This document shows positions 50,412 to 61,300 of a stretch of DNA of 64,000 nucleotides, in pieces (positions within the stretch are counted from its first letter, which is position 1; the number at the start of each line of letters is the position of its first letter). The stretch lies in NCBI GenBank assembly GCA_003194525.1, contig NBIV01000178.1, forward strand, positions 91,889-155,888. The letters are read 5' to 3'. Below the pieces are notes generated by a model. It did not search any database. It was not told the DNA's origin and saw nothing but the letters and a program-made list of their open reading frames with translations. The DNA is from Gracilariopsis chorda. Taxonomy: Eukaryota; Rhodophyta; Florideophyceae; Gracilariales; Gracilariaceae. A program made the translations under genes and the position numbers.

Positions 50412-52280
50412 ATGGTCTCCGAGCGTTTCCCAGCTTCGCCTTCACCAAGTCGTCCCGCACAGCAGGCATCGCGTATTCCGCGCCCCTCCGCGCGTCGCGC
50501 ATCCCGTTCTGGAGAGCCTTCAGTCACCACTCGCACGCCATCCCGCATACATGCCCGCCCGAATGCCGCCCACCCTGCAGACCCGTCAAGGCGCGTTATG
50601 AAAGCTGCAACGGATGTAGCCACTCCGAATCGACTCTCCGCTCTACCAACTGCTGCGCGCCGTCACTCAGGTGCTGATGCGCATGTCCGACCACCTCGAA
50701 CGCACTCCACTGCCACGCCCAGAGCAGCCACGTCGACAAGACTACGAACGCCTGCAAAAGATCGACTGGACCCGGCTCGATTGCCTGTCAAGTCGCCGCG
50801 CGTTTTACCGGATCGCGGTACAGCTAATTTGGCCGCTGCTGTCACTCCTAGCCCTGCTAGAGCGCCACTGCAGGCCAGTCCGTACGCCAGAAGAACTAGT
50901 TCGGGGGCGGCTCGAACTACTGTTAACAGGAAATTGAACATGGGTGATCCCTCGCCTCGTCGTCTTTCGGGAGCTTCTGCTGCTGTTAGAGGCAATGTCA
51001 CTAAACCACGTACCACCAGCACCTTTATGGCTGATAGACGTGATGGAAAGAGTGGTGCCGTGGGAACGGCCACTGTTAAAGGTGCTAGAAGAGAAAGTCT
51101 TACTACTACAATGGACACTATCGCCGCGCGTAGAGAGAGTCTCAAGGCGAGACGAGAAAGTCTTGCGGCCAGAAGGGAAGCTGCTATGAAGGCTAGGCGA
51201 GATAGTTTGCCGGATCGGAAGGACCCTGTTCCGGCCCGTGCTGAAGGCGCAGCCGGTGCTGTTGGTGCTACCGCTTCTGCGAGAAGGGACAGTCTTACGG
51301 GTAGGAGAGAGAGTCTTGCGGCAAGAAGAGAAGCGCTTGCGGCTAGAAGAGAGAGTCTTGCGGCTAGACGTGACAGTCTCAACGCCAGACGGCAGAGCGT
51401 TAATGCTAGACGGGACAGTCTCAATGCCAGACGCGAAAGCCTCAATGCCAGACGCGAAAGTCTCAACGCTAGAAGGGATAGCTTGGCTGCCAAAGGGGAT
51501 ATTTTGACGGCGAGACGAGACAGCACCAGTGCGAGACGTGTCAGTGGGGGAAATGCTCGCGGACAGAACGGTATGACTGCGTTGGAGTCCTTCCGCGCGG
51601 CTCGACGCGCCTCCCTGCAGGCTGATGAGAACGACAATCAGAATGTGCTGCGTGGGGAAAATGACAAGCCGGCTTCCCCTACGATACAAAAGGGCGCCGC
51701 CGACAGTGGCTTGGCTGACCGACCGAGCGAATGTGTCACTTTCCCAGATCGTCTTGACCCTATTGTACCGACTGGCAGTGCGTTCACGCCCGCACGTAGG
51801 GAACGTCGCGTCAGTGATCGATTCAATGATGCCAACATCAACCTTGAACATGTGGAACGACTGAGAGTTTCTTTAGGCGGCAGACGATCTATCGGTCCGA
51901 ATGACCAGATGCCAGAGGAGGTTCCACAACTTCGTCGACACAGTTTGGAATCGTATAACGAAGACGGTACGTTACGTACTGCAGAGGAATATGCGGCTTA
52001 TCAACGTGAAAAGGAACAAAAGGAACAGCGAGAGGCGGCTACAAATCATACCTCGTTCGTTCAACATTTTGACCCGGATTCGGTGCTGAAGCGACAGCGA
52101 TCGCCCTTGCGTTCGATTGAAGCTAATACGGATGGGGTGAAGAGTACAGAATGGTTGTCGCATAAGGTAGGAACGGAGGCTTCGAAGCGGGCAAGTATGA
52201 TGGCTGTGCCGGATATCGATGATGAAAAGGCCGGGTGGCCAACCGATGACGAAGAAGTTGAAGATCTTGGTGCTTGGTAA
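50412..52280 (+). CDS. heptad RRxSL-repeat protein, unknown function
   Basis: 622 residues, basic and Ser/Arg-rich. The head is disordered, with many short basic SR and TR pairs. Residues of about 234-378 form a tandem array with a seven-residue unit close to ARRDSLN or ARRESLA, in about 17 copies with a few breaks. Each unit holds RRxSL, the consensus for basophilic kinases such as PKA. The C-terminal part has more such sites (RRVSDRF, RRHSLES, KRASM), a charged helix (YQREKEQKEQREA) and an acidic end (DDEEVEDLGAW). The seven-residue period could make a long helix with one face of phosphosites. No family recognised. The start codon is the first ATG after the poly-C tract. Single exon. Confidence 0.75.
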   Translation: MVSERFPASPSPSRPAQQASRIPRPSARRASRSGEPSVTTRTPSRIHARPNAAHPADPSRRVMKAATDVATPNRLSALPTAARRHSGADAHVRPPRTHSTATPRAATSTRLRTPAKDRLDPARLPVKSPRVLPDRGTANLAAAVTPSPARAPLQASPYARRTSSGAARTTVNRKLNMGDPSPRRLSGASAAVRGNVTKPRTTSTFMADRRDGKSGAVGTATVKGARRESLTTTMDTIAARRESLKARRESLAARREAAMKARRDSLPDRKDPVPARAEGAAGAVGATASARRDSLTGRRESLAARREALAARRESLAARRDSLNARRQSVNARRDSLNARRESLNARRESLNARRDSLAAKGDILTARRDSTSARRVSGGNARGQNGMTALESFRAARRASLQADENDNQNVLRGENDKPASPTIQKGAADSGLADRPSECVTFPDRLDPIVPTGSAFTPARRERRVSDRFNDANINLEHVERLRVSLGGRRSIGPNDQMPEEVPQLRRHSLESYNEDGTLRTAEEYAAYQREKEQKEQREAATNHTSFVQHFDPDSVLKRQRSPLRSIEANTDGVKSTEWLSHKVGTEASKRASMMAVPDIDDEKAGWPTDDEEVEDLGAW

Positions 52281-52544
52281 AGGCGCGCTATTTTGCTTGC
52301 GGCTCTTTCATGATGCACACACATACACATACACATACAAGGCACAACCAACCCAATCATCACAAACATTCAAGGAGTGCTCTTTTGCTCTACGTGCATC
52401 TTCGTTTTTCTGTCTCAACTCTCTTGTACACCAAAGCTGCTCGACTTACAATTTTTACTGTCTTGTTCTCTCTTTTTTTTGTTTAATGTTTATAAGCGCC
52501 AGAAATACTCCTAATCACATGTGATAAACGTTTCTGTTTCCCCG

Positions 52545-53246
52545 TTAGTGGATTTCAGCACCGTCTGGCAGGTCACAAGTGACCGAAGCGCCATCAACAA
52601 CAAGTTCGTTTCCATCATAGCAAGCGTTCCCGTTCGTGACGCCCAGTCTAGGGACGATCTTATCCCAGGTCTTCCCCGATACAAATTTTCCATCCTCAAC
52701 GGTTCGCTCGCCGTCCATGCCTCGCACACTGACCACGCTCCCCGGTGCAGCTCCTTCCGGTGGTGCGATGGGTACGACGGTTTGTTTATCGCCTTCTGAA
52801 GAGCGAATGCTCCCGGCGAGTACCATGGCTTCACTGGCGATGCCGCGAAGTTTTCTCGGCTTCAGATTGCAGATGGTGACGACCATGCGGTTCAGCATGT
52901 CGTCGTCTGACAGGTAGTGACGAAGCCCCGCGCACACAGTCTTGTTAACATCATTTGCATAAGTGAGCTGCAGCACGAACAAGCCATCTGCTTCAGGGTG
53001 ATGCGTGACCGAAGTTACCTGAGCCACTCGTAAATCGCATTGCAAAAACTGTGCGGTTTCAACGGGTACATTGGGCACGGGCGCTTTCTTTTGCTTCTTC
53101 TCCTTCTTGCTGGGCTTGGATTGCTTTGCGTTGTGAGGTTGTCCGGAGGAGTTGTGGTCGGGTTTGGTGGGTGATGCGTTTAGGGCGGCTTCTATGTTGG
53201 AGATTATTGCGTCCAGCGCGTTGAAGGCCGGTTTGAGCGCCTCCAT
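52545..53246 (-). CDS. EMAPII/Arc1-type tRNA-binding protein
   Basis: The minimal form is 233 residues from an ATG at 53244-53246. A Lys-rich linker (KPSKKEKKQKKAP) leads into an OB-fold tRNA-binding domain: FLQCDLRVAQVTSV, HHPEADGLFVLQL, VCAGLRHYL, NRMVVTICNLKPRKLRGIAS, MVLAG and PPEGAAPGSVV. Homologues (Arc1p, AIMP1, the C-terminal extension of some Tyr/Met-tRNA synthetases) bind tRNA and deliver it to synthetases in the cytosol. The true N-terminus is probably longer: upstream, another frame reads KRVAQLLQASSATAPTSVD and so on, joined to this one by a run of nine C near 53255-53264 that would need one more base. That frame has no ATG, so a small first exon is likely. Confidence 0.85.
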   Translation of the reverse strand: MEALKPAFNALDAIISNIEAALNASPTKPDHNSSGQPHNAKQSKPSKKEKKQKKAPVPNVPVETAQFLQCDLRVAQVTSVTHHPEADGLFVLQLTYANDVNKTVCAGLRHYLSDDDMLNRMVVTICNLKPRKLRGIASEAMVLAGSIRSSEGDKQTVVPIAPPEGAAPGSVVSVRGMDGERTVEDGKFVSGKTWDKIVPRLGVTNGNACYDGNELVVDGASVTCDLPDGAEIH

Positions 53247-53998
53247 TTGTTCGCGGGGGGGGGCGCAGATCCAGGAACGAGCGGCTCGTTTGAGCTTTCG
53301 ATACCAACGGTACACTCTCATCCACCGACGTGGGCGCTGTTGCAGAGGATGCCTGCAGTAGCTGAGCAACTCTTTTTGCACTAGTAGAATTAAAAAAATT
53401 AGTGCCGAACAACACCCAATCACACGATGCACCGGTAAAGGGTTAGCTTACGTAAGAAGGTAATAAACTGTTTGAACTTGAACACAACGAACAAATGTCT
53501 TCAAAAGGATCCGGTCTTGCCCTAATTAAATTAAAAAACTTTTATGAGCTGTGCTCCTTGTGGCCTGCAAAATCTAGTTAACGTCCTTGTCTGTTGAGCT
53601 CATTGCATTGCTTGAGGCTGTTGCCAAGTTGGCATCGTACTTACTGTTAGCCTCTTACCCCTTTTCCGAAACCTGAACTTTCACCTTCTAGTAGGTAAAG
53701 GGTTACGGATTTTGGATAATGAGAGCAAACTATCCCTTTATCAACGGTTCTAACCCATCTCATCATGGCACAGTCAGAGTTTTGCGTCGACACTACTTTG
53801 TTAAGGCACTAAACGCAACACACCTTGATAGTATGGCAAATGGTTTTCAATCCATACGACTCTCCAGCATTACGCACAACAGAAACGTCCGGGTTCAACA
53901 TAACAAGACAGCATAGTATGTGCCCTTCGATGCATGTTCTGTCGCTTCATCGTCCTCCTGTATGTCTTGCACACTTCTGTGGTTTGAGGCTTGTTTTT
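53247..53998. other. probable N-terminal part of the tRNA-binding gene, then spacer
   Basis: On the minus strand 53265-53375 is protein-like (KRVAQLLQ to TSRSFLDLRPP). A T-rich stretch ending TTCTACTAG (about 53377-53396) could be a splice acceptor, with GTAAGC near 53450 as a donor. No exon with an ATG was found. The rest is A+T-rich. Confidence 0.4.
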
Positions 53999-54676
53999 CT
54001 AAGCGGCTTGGTTAATGCACAGCAAAGCCTGAGAACCAACAATTTTGACCTCCGCAGTCGCCAACAGATTGGTGCACGAATTGTTATCATTCGAGACGTC
54101 GACCACGAACGTTACGATGGCTCCCTCAACTGGGGTTTGCGTGCTACTATCTCTGAACTCGGCCATGATGGTGACGGGATTGAAAGCGGTGAAGAACCAA
54201 TCTGCATTCATTTCTATAGTCGTAGAGTCTTCCCACAGCCCCTGCTGCCGGGCGAGCCCGATTTGGGCCGTCGCAGTCTCAAATTGGTTACCAGAAAAGA
54301 AAGAATCGCCTGAGAACGCCAATAAATCTGATGGGGACCCACATCCGGGACCAACGGCTTGGTCGAGGAATCTAGTTCCGGTGTCAAGGTCACCATTCGG
54401 AAAGGAGTAGTTGACGAAAAATTCCAGACCATTTACTACCGACTCCGGTACTACGACGCATCCGGGCGGAATGCTGCAGCTGTGGCCTGCATTCCCGTTA
54501 GGCAGGGTGCACGGTATAACTGTACAAAGCCCGAACGGCGGTGTTGAACAAACTTCTGTGGCACTTTCTGAAGACCTTGAACCTGAGATGCAGTTGTCCG
54601 GGCAAATCGGTTTCTGACCATGGCAAGTCCAAGCGACCGCAGCCGTGACGGTGAACAAAACAAGCCAGTTATTCAT
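53999..54676 (-). CDS. secreted cysteine-containing protein, unknown
   Basis: 225 residues from the ATG at 54674-54676, chosen because MNNWLVLFTVTAAVAWTCHG is a classical signal peptide; the longer frame upstream starts before it without similarity. The mature protein has paired cysteines (CPDNC, CSTPPFGLC, CSIPPGC) in its first 80 residues, and a later part (MAEFRDSSTQTPVEGAIVTF, then VDVSNDNNSC) with a beta-sandwich feel. It may be an extracellular or wall protein. No family recognised. Single exon, at the edge of the gene island beside repeats. Confidence 0.6.
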   Translation of the reverse strand: MNNWLVLFTVTAAVAWTCHGQKPICPDNCISGSRSSESATEVCSTPPFGLCTVIPCTLPNGNAGHSCSIPPGCVVVPESVVNGLEFFVNYSFPNGDLDTGTRFLDQAVGPGCGSPSDLLAFSGDSFFSGNQFETATAQIGLARQQGLWEDSTTIEMNADWFFTAFNPVTIMAEFRDSSTQTPVEGAIVTFVVDVSNDNNSCTNLLATAEVKIVGSQALLCINQAA

Positions 54677-55021
54677 CGTGAGCAAGGTAGGAACAGAAAT
54701 GCAGATGTTATGATCGTAGACTGGAAAGTACTTCGAAATGGACTGATGAAACGGGCTGTTCCGGGATGGGGCGTGAACGGCGAGGAGGCTGCATTTATAT
54801 CTAAACACAAGTACCCTTTCGAGGTTCCTGCAGTAGAGGGTTATCCCTTTGGTAGACTTTCACTGGATGCACATCTAGCATCCAGTGATAATGTAGTACC
54901 TGAGTTGATATTATAGAATCACACCACAGCGGAAGGGCACAACTGTCGCTATAATCGTGTCATGACGTTGTTCCCCTGCAGCAGCGCTGACTGGTGAACT
55001 TTGGCGGCATTCGGTACTACC
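54677..55021. other. no supported gene
   Basis: Upstream region of the secreted-protein gene. Contains a short inverted repeat (CACTGGATGC-ACATCTAGCATCCAGTG) near 54860-54890. Confidence 0.5.
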
Positions 55022-55030
55022 AATTCCTTT

Positions 55031-55357
55031 GTGTGTGTGTGTGTGGTTACGGGCACGTGCCTCTAATTCCAAGGCAGCGGTATTCGCTTTCTACAAGTAG
55101 AAGGCTAATTATGTACACGACGGCTAAAATCCCGTAATAGACCCAATCGCATCTCCATTTGGCTTCCTCATCCGGCGTAACTTTATAGTGTTTTATAGCC
55201 TTTTTGGAAGGCCGGCACACCTCGACGGGCGGAACTGCATGTGCCCTGAGCGGGACTCGCTAGTACCTTGCAGTGGTCCCTCACCACAACGGTATCCAGC
55301 GCAAAGCGATTTAGAATCGTGATTCCAGATGGGCTACGACAACTTTGACGCCTTAAA
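55031..55357 (-). repeat. SINE-like repeat, family S, copy 4
   Basis: Full copy with a 9-bp target duplication AATTCCTTT at 55022-55030 and 55358-55366. It has a clear (TG)n end on the plus strand, that is, a (CA)n tail. Confidence 0.9.
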
Positions 55358-55367
55358 AATTCCTTTA

Positions 55368-55896
55368 AGTGCCTCGGCCAGGACACCGAAGGAGCGGATA
55401 CGACTGTACTTACAGCGAGTTCCTACAGTGCAATCAGCGGAAGTTGTGGCTCCCAAGAGGTGTGCCATGTTCTCCGGGGAGGCACTAATTGGAGGGAGGC
55501 ACTACTCAAAGTACTACTACAGGAAGCTCCCTCCTGTACATTCTTTGCTGGTTAAAACCAATATCAGAAGGGCGTCGAAGTTGTCGTAGCCCATCTGGAA
55601 TCACGATTCTAAATCGCTTTGCGCTGGATGTCGTTGTGGTGAGGGACCACTGCAAGGTACTAGCGAGTCCCGCTCAGGGCACATGCAGTTCCGCCCGTCG
55701 AGGTGTGCCGACCTTCCGAAAAGGCTATGAAACAATATAAAGTTACGCCGGATGATGAAGCCAAATGGAGAAGCAATTGGGTCTATTACGGGAATTTAGC
55801 CGTCGAATAGATGATTAGCCTTCTACTTCTTCTAGAAAGTGAATACCGCTGCCTCGGAATTAGAGGCACGTGCCCGTAAACACACACACACACACA
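55368..55896 (+). repeat. duplicated block, copy A
   Basis: Pairs with 56276-56793. It is a 190-200-bp unit (from AGTGCCTCGGCCAGGACACC) followed by an inverted SINE-like copy. The two blocks are almost identical up to about 55727, then diverge. Confidence 0.85.
55571..55896 (+). repeat. SINE-like repeat, family S, copy 5 (inverted)
   Basis: Opposite orientation to copies 1-4. It is preceded by CAATATCAGAA, as in copy 6, but the downstream duplication is decayed (CATCAAAAG). A tail of seven or more CA units is present. Confidence 0.85.
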
Positions 55897-56063
55897 TCAA
55901 AAGTCCTGCTCTCGCTAGTGTATGCTTTGCATCTAAGTTAGATACCTGTACTACCAACTCCGACTACCAGTCGAATCAGTATCCTAGATGCATACACTCA
56001 TACTGTATGAGAAGTACTCATCCCATACATAGAGCAGTAGTATAAGTGCTCTACTCATACTCT
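55897..56063. other. spacer between duplicated blocks
   Basis: Short direct repeats of TACTCAT lead into the palindrome. Confidence 0.5.
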
Positions 56064-56099
56064 ACTCATACTACTGCTCTTAAGAGCAGTAGTATGAGT
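56064..56099. repeat. perfect 36-bp palindrome
   Basis: ACTCATACTACTGCTCTT followed by its exact reverse complement, centre TTAA, no loop. Degenerate repeats of the same words (AGAGCAGTAGTATAAGTGCT) lie just to the left. Confidence 0.9.
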
Positions 56100-56275
56100 G
56101 CTCTAAATTTTCGGATCGCGATTTCGAAATAACAAGCAACATAGCAACCCTCTACAAGTCTATCTGCGGGTTGTAAAATGTCCTTCTAGGGGTATCGTAT
56201 CGTACCAGCTCGTAGCCTTCTGCAGTGTGTGTATGTGAGTGACTCTGCTGTGCATGTGACGACTGAGCTACAGGA

Positions 56276-56793
56276 AGTGCCCCGGCCAGGACACCGGAGG
56301 AGCGGATACGACTGTACTTACAGCGAGTTCCTACAGTGCAATCAGCGGAAGTTGTGGCTCCCAAGAGGTGTGCCATGTTCTCCGGGGAGGCACTAATTGG
56401 AGGGAGGCACTACTCAAAGTACTACTACAGGAAGCTCCCTCCTGTACATTCTTTGCTGGTTAAAACCAATATCAGAAGGGCGTCGAAGTTGTCGTAGCCC
56501 ATCTGGAATCACGATTCTAAATCGCTTTGCGCTGGATGTCGTTGTGGTGAGGGACCACTGCAAGGTACTAGCGAGTCCCGCTCAGGGCACATGCAGTTCC
56601 GCCCGTCGAGGTGTGCCGACCTTCCGAAAAGGCTATAAAACACTATAACGTTACGCCAGATGATGAAGCCAAATGGAGATGCGATTGGGTCTATTACGGG
56701 AATTTAGCCGTCGAATAGATGATTAGCCTTCTACTTGTAGAAAGCGAATACCGTTGCCTTGGAATTAGAGGCACGTGCCAGTAACCACACACG
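56276..56793 (+). repeat. duplicated block, copy B
   Basis: Second copy of the block at 55368-55896, offset 908 bp. It includes SINE-like copy 6. Confidence 0.85.
56478..56793 (+). repeat. SINE-like repeat, family S, copy 6 (inverted)
   Basis: A 316-bp copy with a perfect 11-bp target duplication CAATATCAGAA (56467-56477 and 56794-56804). This shows the SINE-like unit inserted into the block before the block was duplicated. Confidence 0.92.
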
Positions 56794-56804
56794 CAATATC
56801 AGAA

Positions 56805-57281
56805 AGCGCTGGCCTCTTCAAGCGACGCAAGAATACAGAGCACTAAAAAATCTTCTCGTAAGACATATCACGGCTTTAAAGCGTCTTGAAGTACCAGTTC
56901 CAAGTGCTCGGCGTTGTGATTCTGTGATACGAACGGCAGCCTAAGATTAATGTATGGTGTCAACCTCGGAGTGGTATACTCCTTTAATTTTTGGGAAATA
57001 ACATTCTTCTGGTAATGGATAAACTGTTGATCCAAATGTACACATACCAACATTTGGCCCTTTAGTCTACGTCTTGTGTTATTAGGTCTCTGTAAACGGT
57101 AAAAGGTTAGCGGCTAACCCTTACCCGACGCCCGAATCTGTTGTTGCCACGCGGTTTTGCGCGCAAGTAAAGGCAACAGAACGGAGCCAATTAGTCAGTC
57201 CAAAACGTATTAAATAAACATAGCAGATTTCTTTCTGTGGCCGCAAGGTGTAATACCTCGTTGAATGAGCTCGCCCACAAC
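56805..57281. other. no supported gene
   Basis: Flank of LTR element 2. Nothing recognised. Confidence 0.5.
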
Positions 57282-57286
57282 GTGGG
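57282..57286. repeat. probable target site duplication GTGGG of element 2
   Basis: The five bases before the left LTR. The partner copy lies outside the window. Confidence 0.5.
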
Positions 57287-58349
57287 TGTGGGCGCCATCA
57301 CGAGACAGTGACGCAGGGGGCCAAAAAGTTGTAATAATAAAAGCCAAAAGGGTGCTTTTCGTAGCTGAAAGCCCCAAAACAAGTTGAAAACAGTGGGATC
57401 AAAAGAACTAAACCCACTCGATGAAATAAAACAACACTAAGGAGAGCAAGAGGCTCAATCCCCAAATAAAACTTCTTAACTTCTTTGTTGAAACGGCGCG
57501 CAACCCAAGAATTATGTCAAGGATCACTAAGCGTCAGACCCTCGGCTTCCGGTCAGACACTCCGGATGTGAAGTGGATTCTGCAGCCTACCTACCTCTGC
57601 AATAACCAGAAGCAGGCGCATACAATCCTTACAGGGCTTCCCGAGGAGAGCTACTAACGGCGGGATATGCTTTCACTCTATACCCAAGCTGGCCCTTTGC
57701 AGGAAAGGTTGCACGGCACGTCGCCTGCGGATAGCTTCCCGTCAAGTACTTCCGTCCGGAAATCACCAGGTCTTTCGACCGACACCGTTATCCGAGCAAA
57801 GCTCCGGTGGGGCTCACAGACGACAGAAACACCTTTGGTACACACTACCCGTCTCCCGTCCACGCCTAAGGCGCTTCAACCGGTCTTAGCGACGGTACGT
57901 CCCCACCCTATTGGACAACTAGCGGCATACGCCTCACTAGAAGCCCTTTATCCAGTGGCGAACGCCTCACTGGTTGTTGATGATAGTTGAAGTGGCTGAA
58001 GGTTGATAGGGGGTGGGGCTTAGATGTTGGTCGATTGTTGAGGTGAGTTCAGACCAAAGTCCGAAGCTCAGAACCTCTTTTTATAGTGTTTAGAGGCACT
58101 ACAAACGAGCCAAATACGCATTTCTACTTGCTAGTTACTCATGTGTGCGTCTAGGTTACTCCATTGGCTTCTAGAGACCTCTGGAGCTGCACACTAACCA
58201 ATAATAAAGCGACAATTTGCGCCAGCAGCACTAAAATACTGTAGTCTTTGCTCGGCCAACAAAGCGTGCAATGTGCTAGACACTACTGGAACATTCTACA
58301 CGTGTGTTCCAGCAATTCCTGGCACATTCCGCAACATTAGCGACCGACA
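57287..58349 (-). repeat. 3' LTR of element 2
   Basis: 1063 bp, TGTGGGCGCC to GCGACCGACA on the plus strand. The polypurine tract (GAGGTTGGGGTTG on the minus strand) follows at about 58350-58364. Confidence 0.95.
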
Positions 58350-58365
58350 CAACCCCAACCTCAAG

Positions 58366-58386
58366 GGTTGCCACGCCGCGGCAACC
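58366..58386. other. hairpin beside the polypurine tract of element 2
   Basis: A perfect 7-bp stem GGTTGCC/GGCAACC with a 7-nt loop, at the same place as the weaker hairpin at 2778-2798. Confidence 0.45.
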
Positions 58387-58393
58387 TGAAAAC

Positions 58394-61300
58394 CTAACCT
58401 TCCATCGGGCGCGCAATATACTTCTTCAAACGACGGGCGTGTATTCCATGGCGAGTGTACCGGTTGTGTGGAGAAACCAACGTGTACCTTGGATGGTGAG
58501 CCCTCACCACACGACATGGACCAAAGTACTTAGAGGAAAAAGCAGGCCATTTCACGGTAGTGTTCAGGGCCTTTCCACGAGCCACAAGGACCACATCACC
58601 GACTTCAAACTTCGTAATGGAGACTGCATCGACTTCCTTCAAAGGCCTCAGAGCAGAACGTTTAGCTCTATGATACCTTGATGCGAGCAGCTCCACTGAG
58701 CGGAACCGGTCGGAGGAGTCCCCAACTCGTGCCACGACACCACCTTCATCGGAGGTCATACGTGGTTTCACGCCGTAAAGCAACTCGAACGGAGAGATCC
58801 CACTGGCAAGATGTCTGCACCGGTATCCGTACAGAACCGAAGGCAGGTGTTCGTCCCAACTTGAACGATTATCCAGAACTTTCTTTCCTATTGCTCTTTT
58901 CAGAGTACCAACCATCCTTTCAGCTCGGCCATTGGACATGGGGGCGTACGCCAAGACCGTTTTCCATTTGATACCATGGTCCTCCATGAATGAGACGAGC
59001 GACTTAGAAGTGAAGCATGTAGCATTGTCCGACACCACGATACGAGGGAAACCAAACACGGCAATGATCTCTTTTCTCACGAAGTCTATGACCTCCTGTA
59101 ACGTAGACCATTTTGTCGCTACGGCAAGTGGCCAACCAGTCAAATGCTCAACACAAACCAGAATGAAACGGTTTCCGGATTCGGTAGTCGGAAGAGGACC
59201 TGCAAAATCAATCGAGAAGACGTCAAAGAGAGAGGAAATGGGAGTCCGAAGGTTGCTGTAATACCTTGGTAGTGGTGCGAGTCTCTGGCATTCGTCACAA
59301 CTCTTGACGTAGTTGCCGATATCTTCATGCATAGTGGGCCACCAGTATCTCTCAGTGATGAACTTCCTTGTAGTCTTCAAATCCCAGTGTCCAATCTCAT
59401 CATGAAATGACTTGATAATGATCTGTCGCCGACCAATAACAGGAACAACTCGCAGTGCGTTTGGCATCCTTCTGAACAATTTTCCTTCCCAGACCAGGAA
59501 TTTCTTCGCATTTCGTCGGATTGCTTGGCGGAGACGTGCATCAGTCTCATATGTAGGCAGACCACAGAAGAAGCGCGCAATGTTTGCGTAGTATGGTTCA
59601 AGACCGGAGAAGTCGTCAGGCTCAACAGCCATACAAGCAAGGTCGCCTTCATCTTCTAACGGCTCGACCTCGTCTCCGTGAACTATCCTTGACAGATAAT
59701 CTGCTGCGCCATTCTCCTTGCCTGCGCGATACACTATTTCAAAGTCATACTCGGCCAGAAAGTCTAGCCAGCGAGCTAAGCGTCCATGTATATCGCGCTT
59801 CTGAAATGCATATCGTAAAGCCATATGGTCCGTGATTACCTTGAATGGAACAGACGAGAGTAGATACAATCTGAACTTCTTGAGAGCAAAGATAACTGCC
59901 AATGCTTCTCTTTCACATGCCGAGTAGTTCTTTTCCGCAGCGGTCATAGTACGACTGGCAAACTGCAGAGGATGTATCTTCCCATCTTCCTTTTTCTGAG
60001 AGAGAACTGCGCCGAGTGAAACACTAGAGGCGTCCGTTTCCACAATGAAAGGCTGCTCGAAGTTTGGAAATGAAAGTACCGGAGGCTCAGTCATCTTTTT
60101 CTTCAGACCGTGGAAAGCTTTTAGCATCTCTCCGGTCCAACGCAGCTTTTTATTCCCCGAGGTAGCACTGTGAAGCACGTCGGAGGTCTCAGCAAAGTTT
60201 CTGATGAACCTTCGATAGTATCCGGCTAGTCCCAGAAAACATCGTAGTTCCGTAGTGGTGGCAGGAATTGGGGCATCCTGGATTTTAGCAATCTTCTCCT
60301 GGTCCACGTGCACTCCATCTCCGTTGATGACATGGCCTAAAAGAGACACCTCCGATAGTGCAAAGAAACATTTGGACAGTTTGAGCTTCAATCCATGCTT
60401 CGCAATCCGACCAATCACAGCCTTCAAGTGAATCACGTGCTCTCTGAGGCTTCTTGAGAATATGAAAACGTCATCAATGTAAACCCGAACGAATGGAAGT
60501 CCTCTTAGCACATGATCCATCATCCGTTGAAAGGTGGAAGGGGCATTCATGAGACCAAATGGCATGACTTCGAACATGAAAGTTCCGTATCTGCACACAA
60601 AGGTCGTCATCTCTTTGCAATCCTCAGACATCTTCACTTGCCAGTATCCAGAGAACAGATCGAGCGTAGTGAAGACACAGCAACCTCCAAGTTCGTCAAA
60701 GATCTCTTCCATGCGTGGCAAAGGCCAGCGGTCAGCTTTCATGACTCTGTTCAGCTCTCTGTAATCGACACAAAACCTTGCGCTTCCATCTTTCTTCGAG
60801 GCAATGACAATTGGAAACGACCAAGCAGAGGCTGAAGGGGTAATGATACCAGCTTCGAGAAGAAGATCAATCTCCTTTCGTACGAACTCGTTGTGCTTCG
60901 GCGACATCCTCCTGGCTCTGAAGTAGATTGGTTTGTCAATTGTCAACTCGAAAGAGTGAGAAACAGGCACATCGGCTGGGCGTAAGTCTTTCAATGACCA
61001 AGCGATTACATTCGAGTCCTTCAGACAAGAAACCAAGTCGTCTCTTTCATCCTCTGAAATGTGCGAGAGTTTTGAAAAGAGTAACTTCTCGTGCTGCTCA
61101 TCGGTAGTGATGTCCAATTGCGGGATCATTTCGGGAGTCTCGCCATGGTTCTTTTCTGTTAGAGCAACCACGAGTTGTTCATCATTTTCAGAAGCAGTAT
61201 CAGAGTCAATAGCGGCGTCAGAATCTGAAGTGAAGTCGTCGCTATCCGTCTGGGAACCCTCTTCGTCTGAAATCTCGACGCGAGCATAGTCAAAGCCAAT

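Noticed and set aside
50663-51637. 324-codon minus-strand frame with Leu-Ser-Arg repeats
   Set aside because: It is the reverse complement of the RRxSL repeat array; the repeat keeps several frames open at once.
50805-51851. 348-codon minus-strand frame
   Set aside because: Another shadow of the same repeat array.
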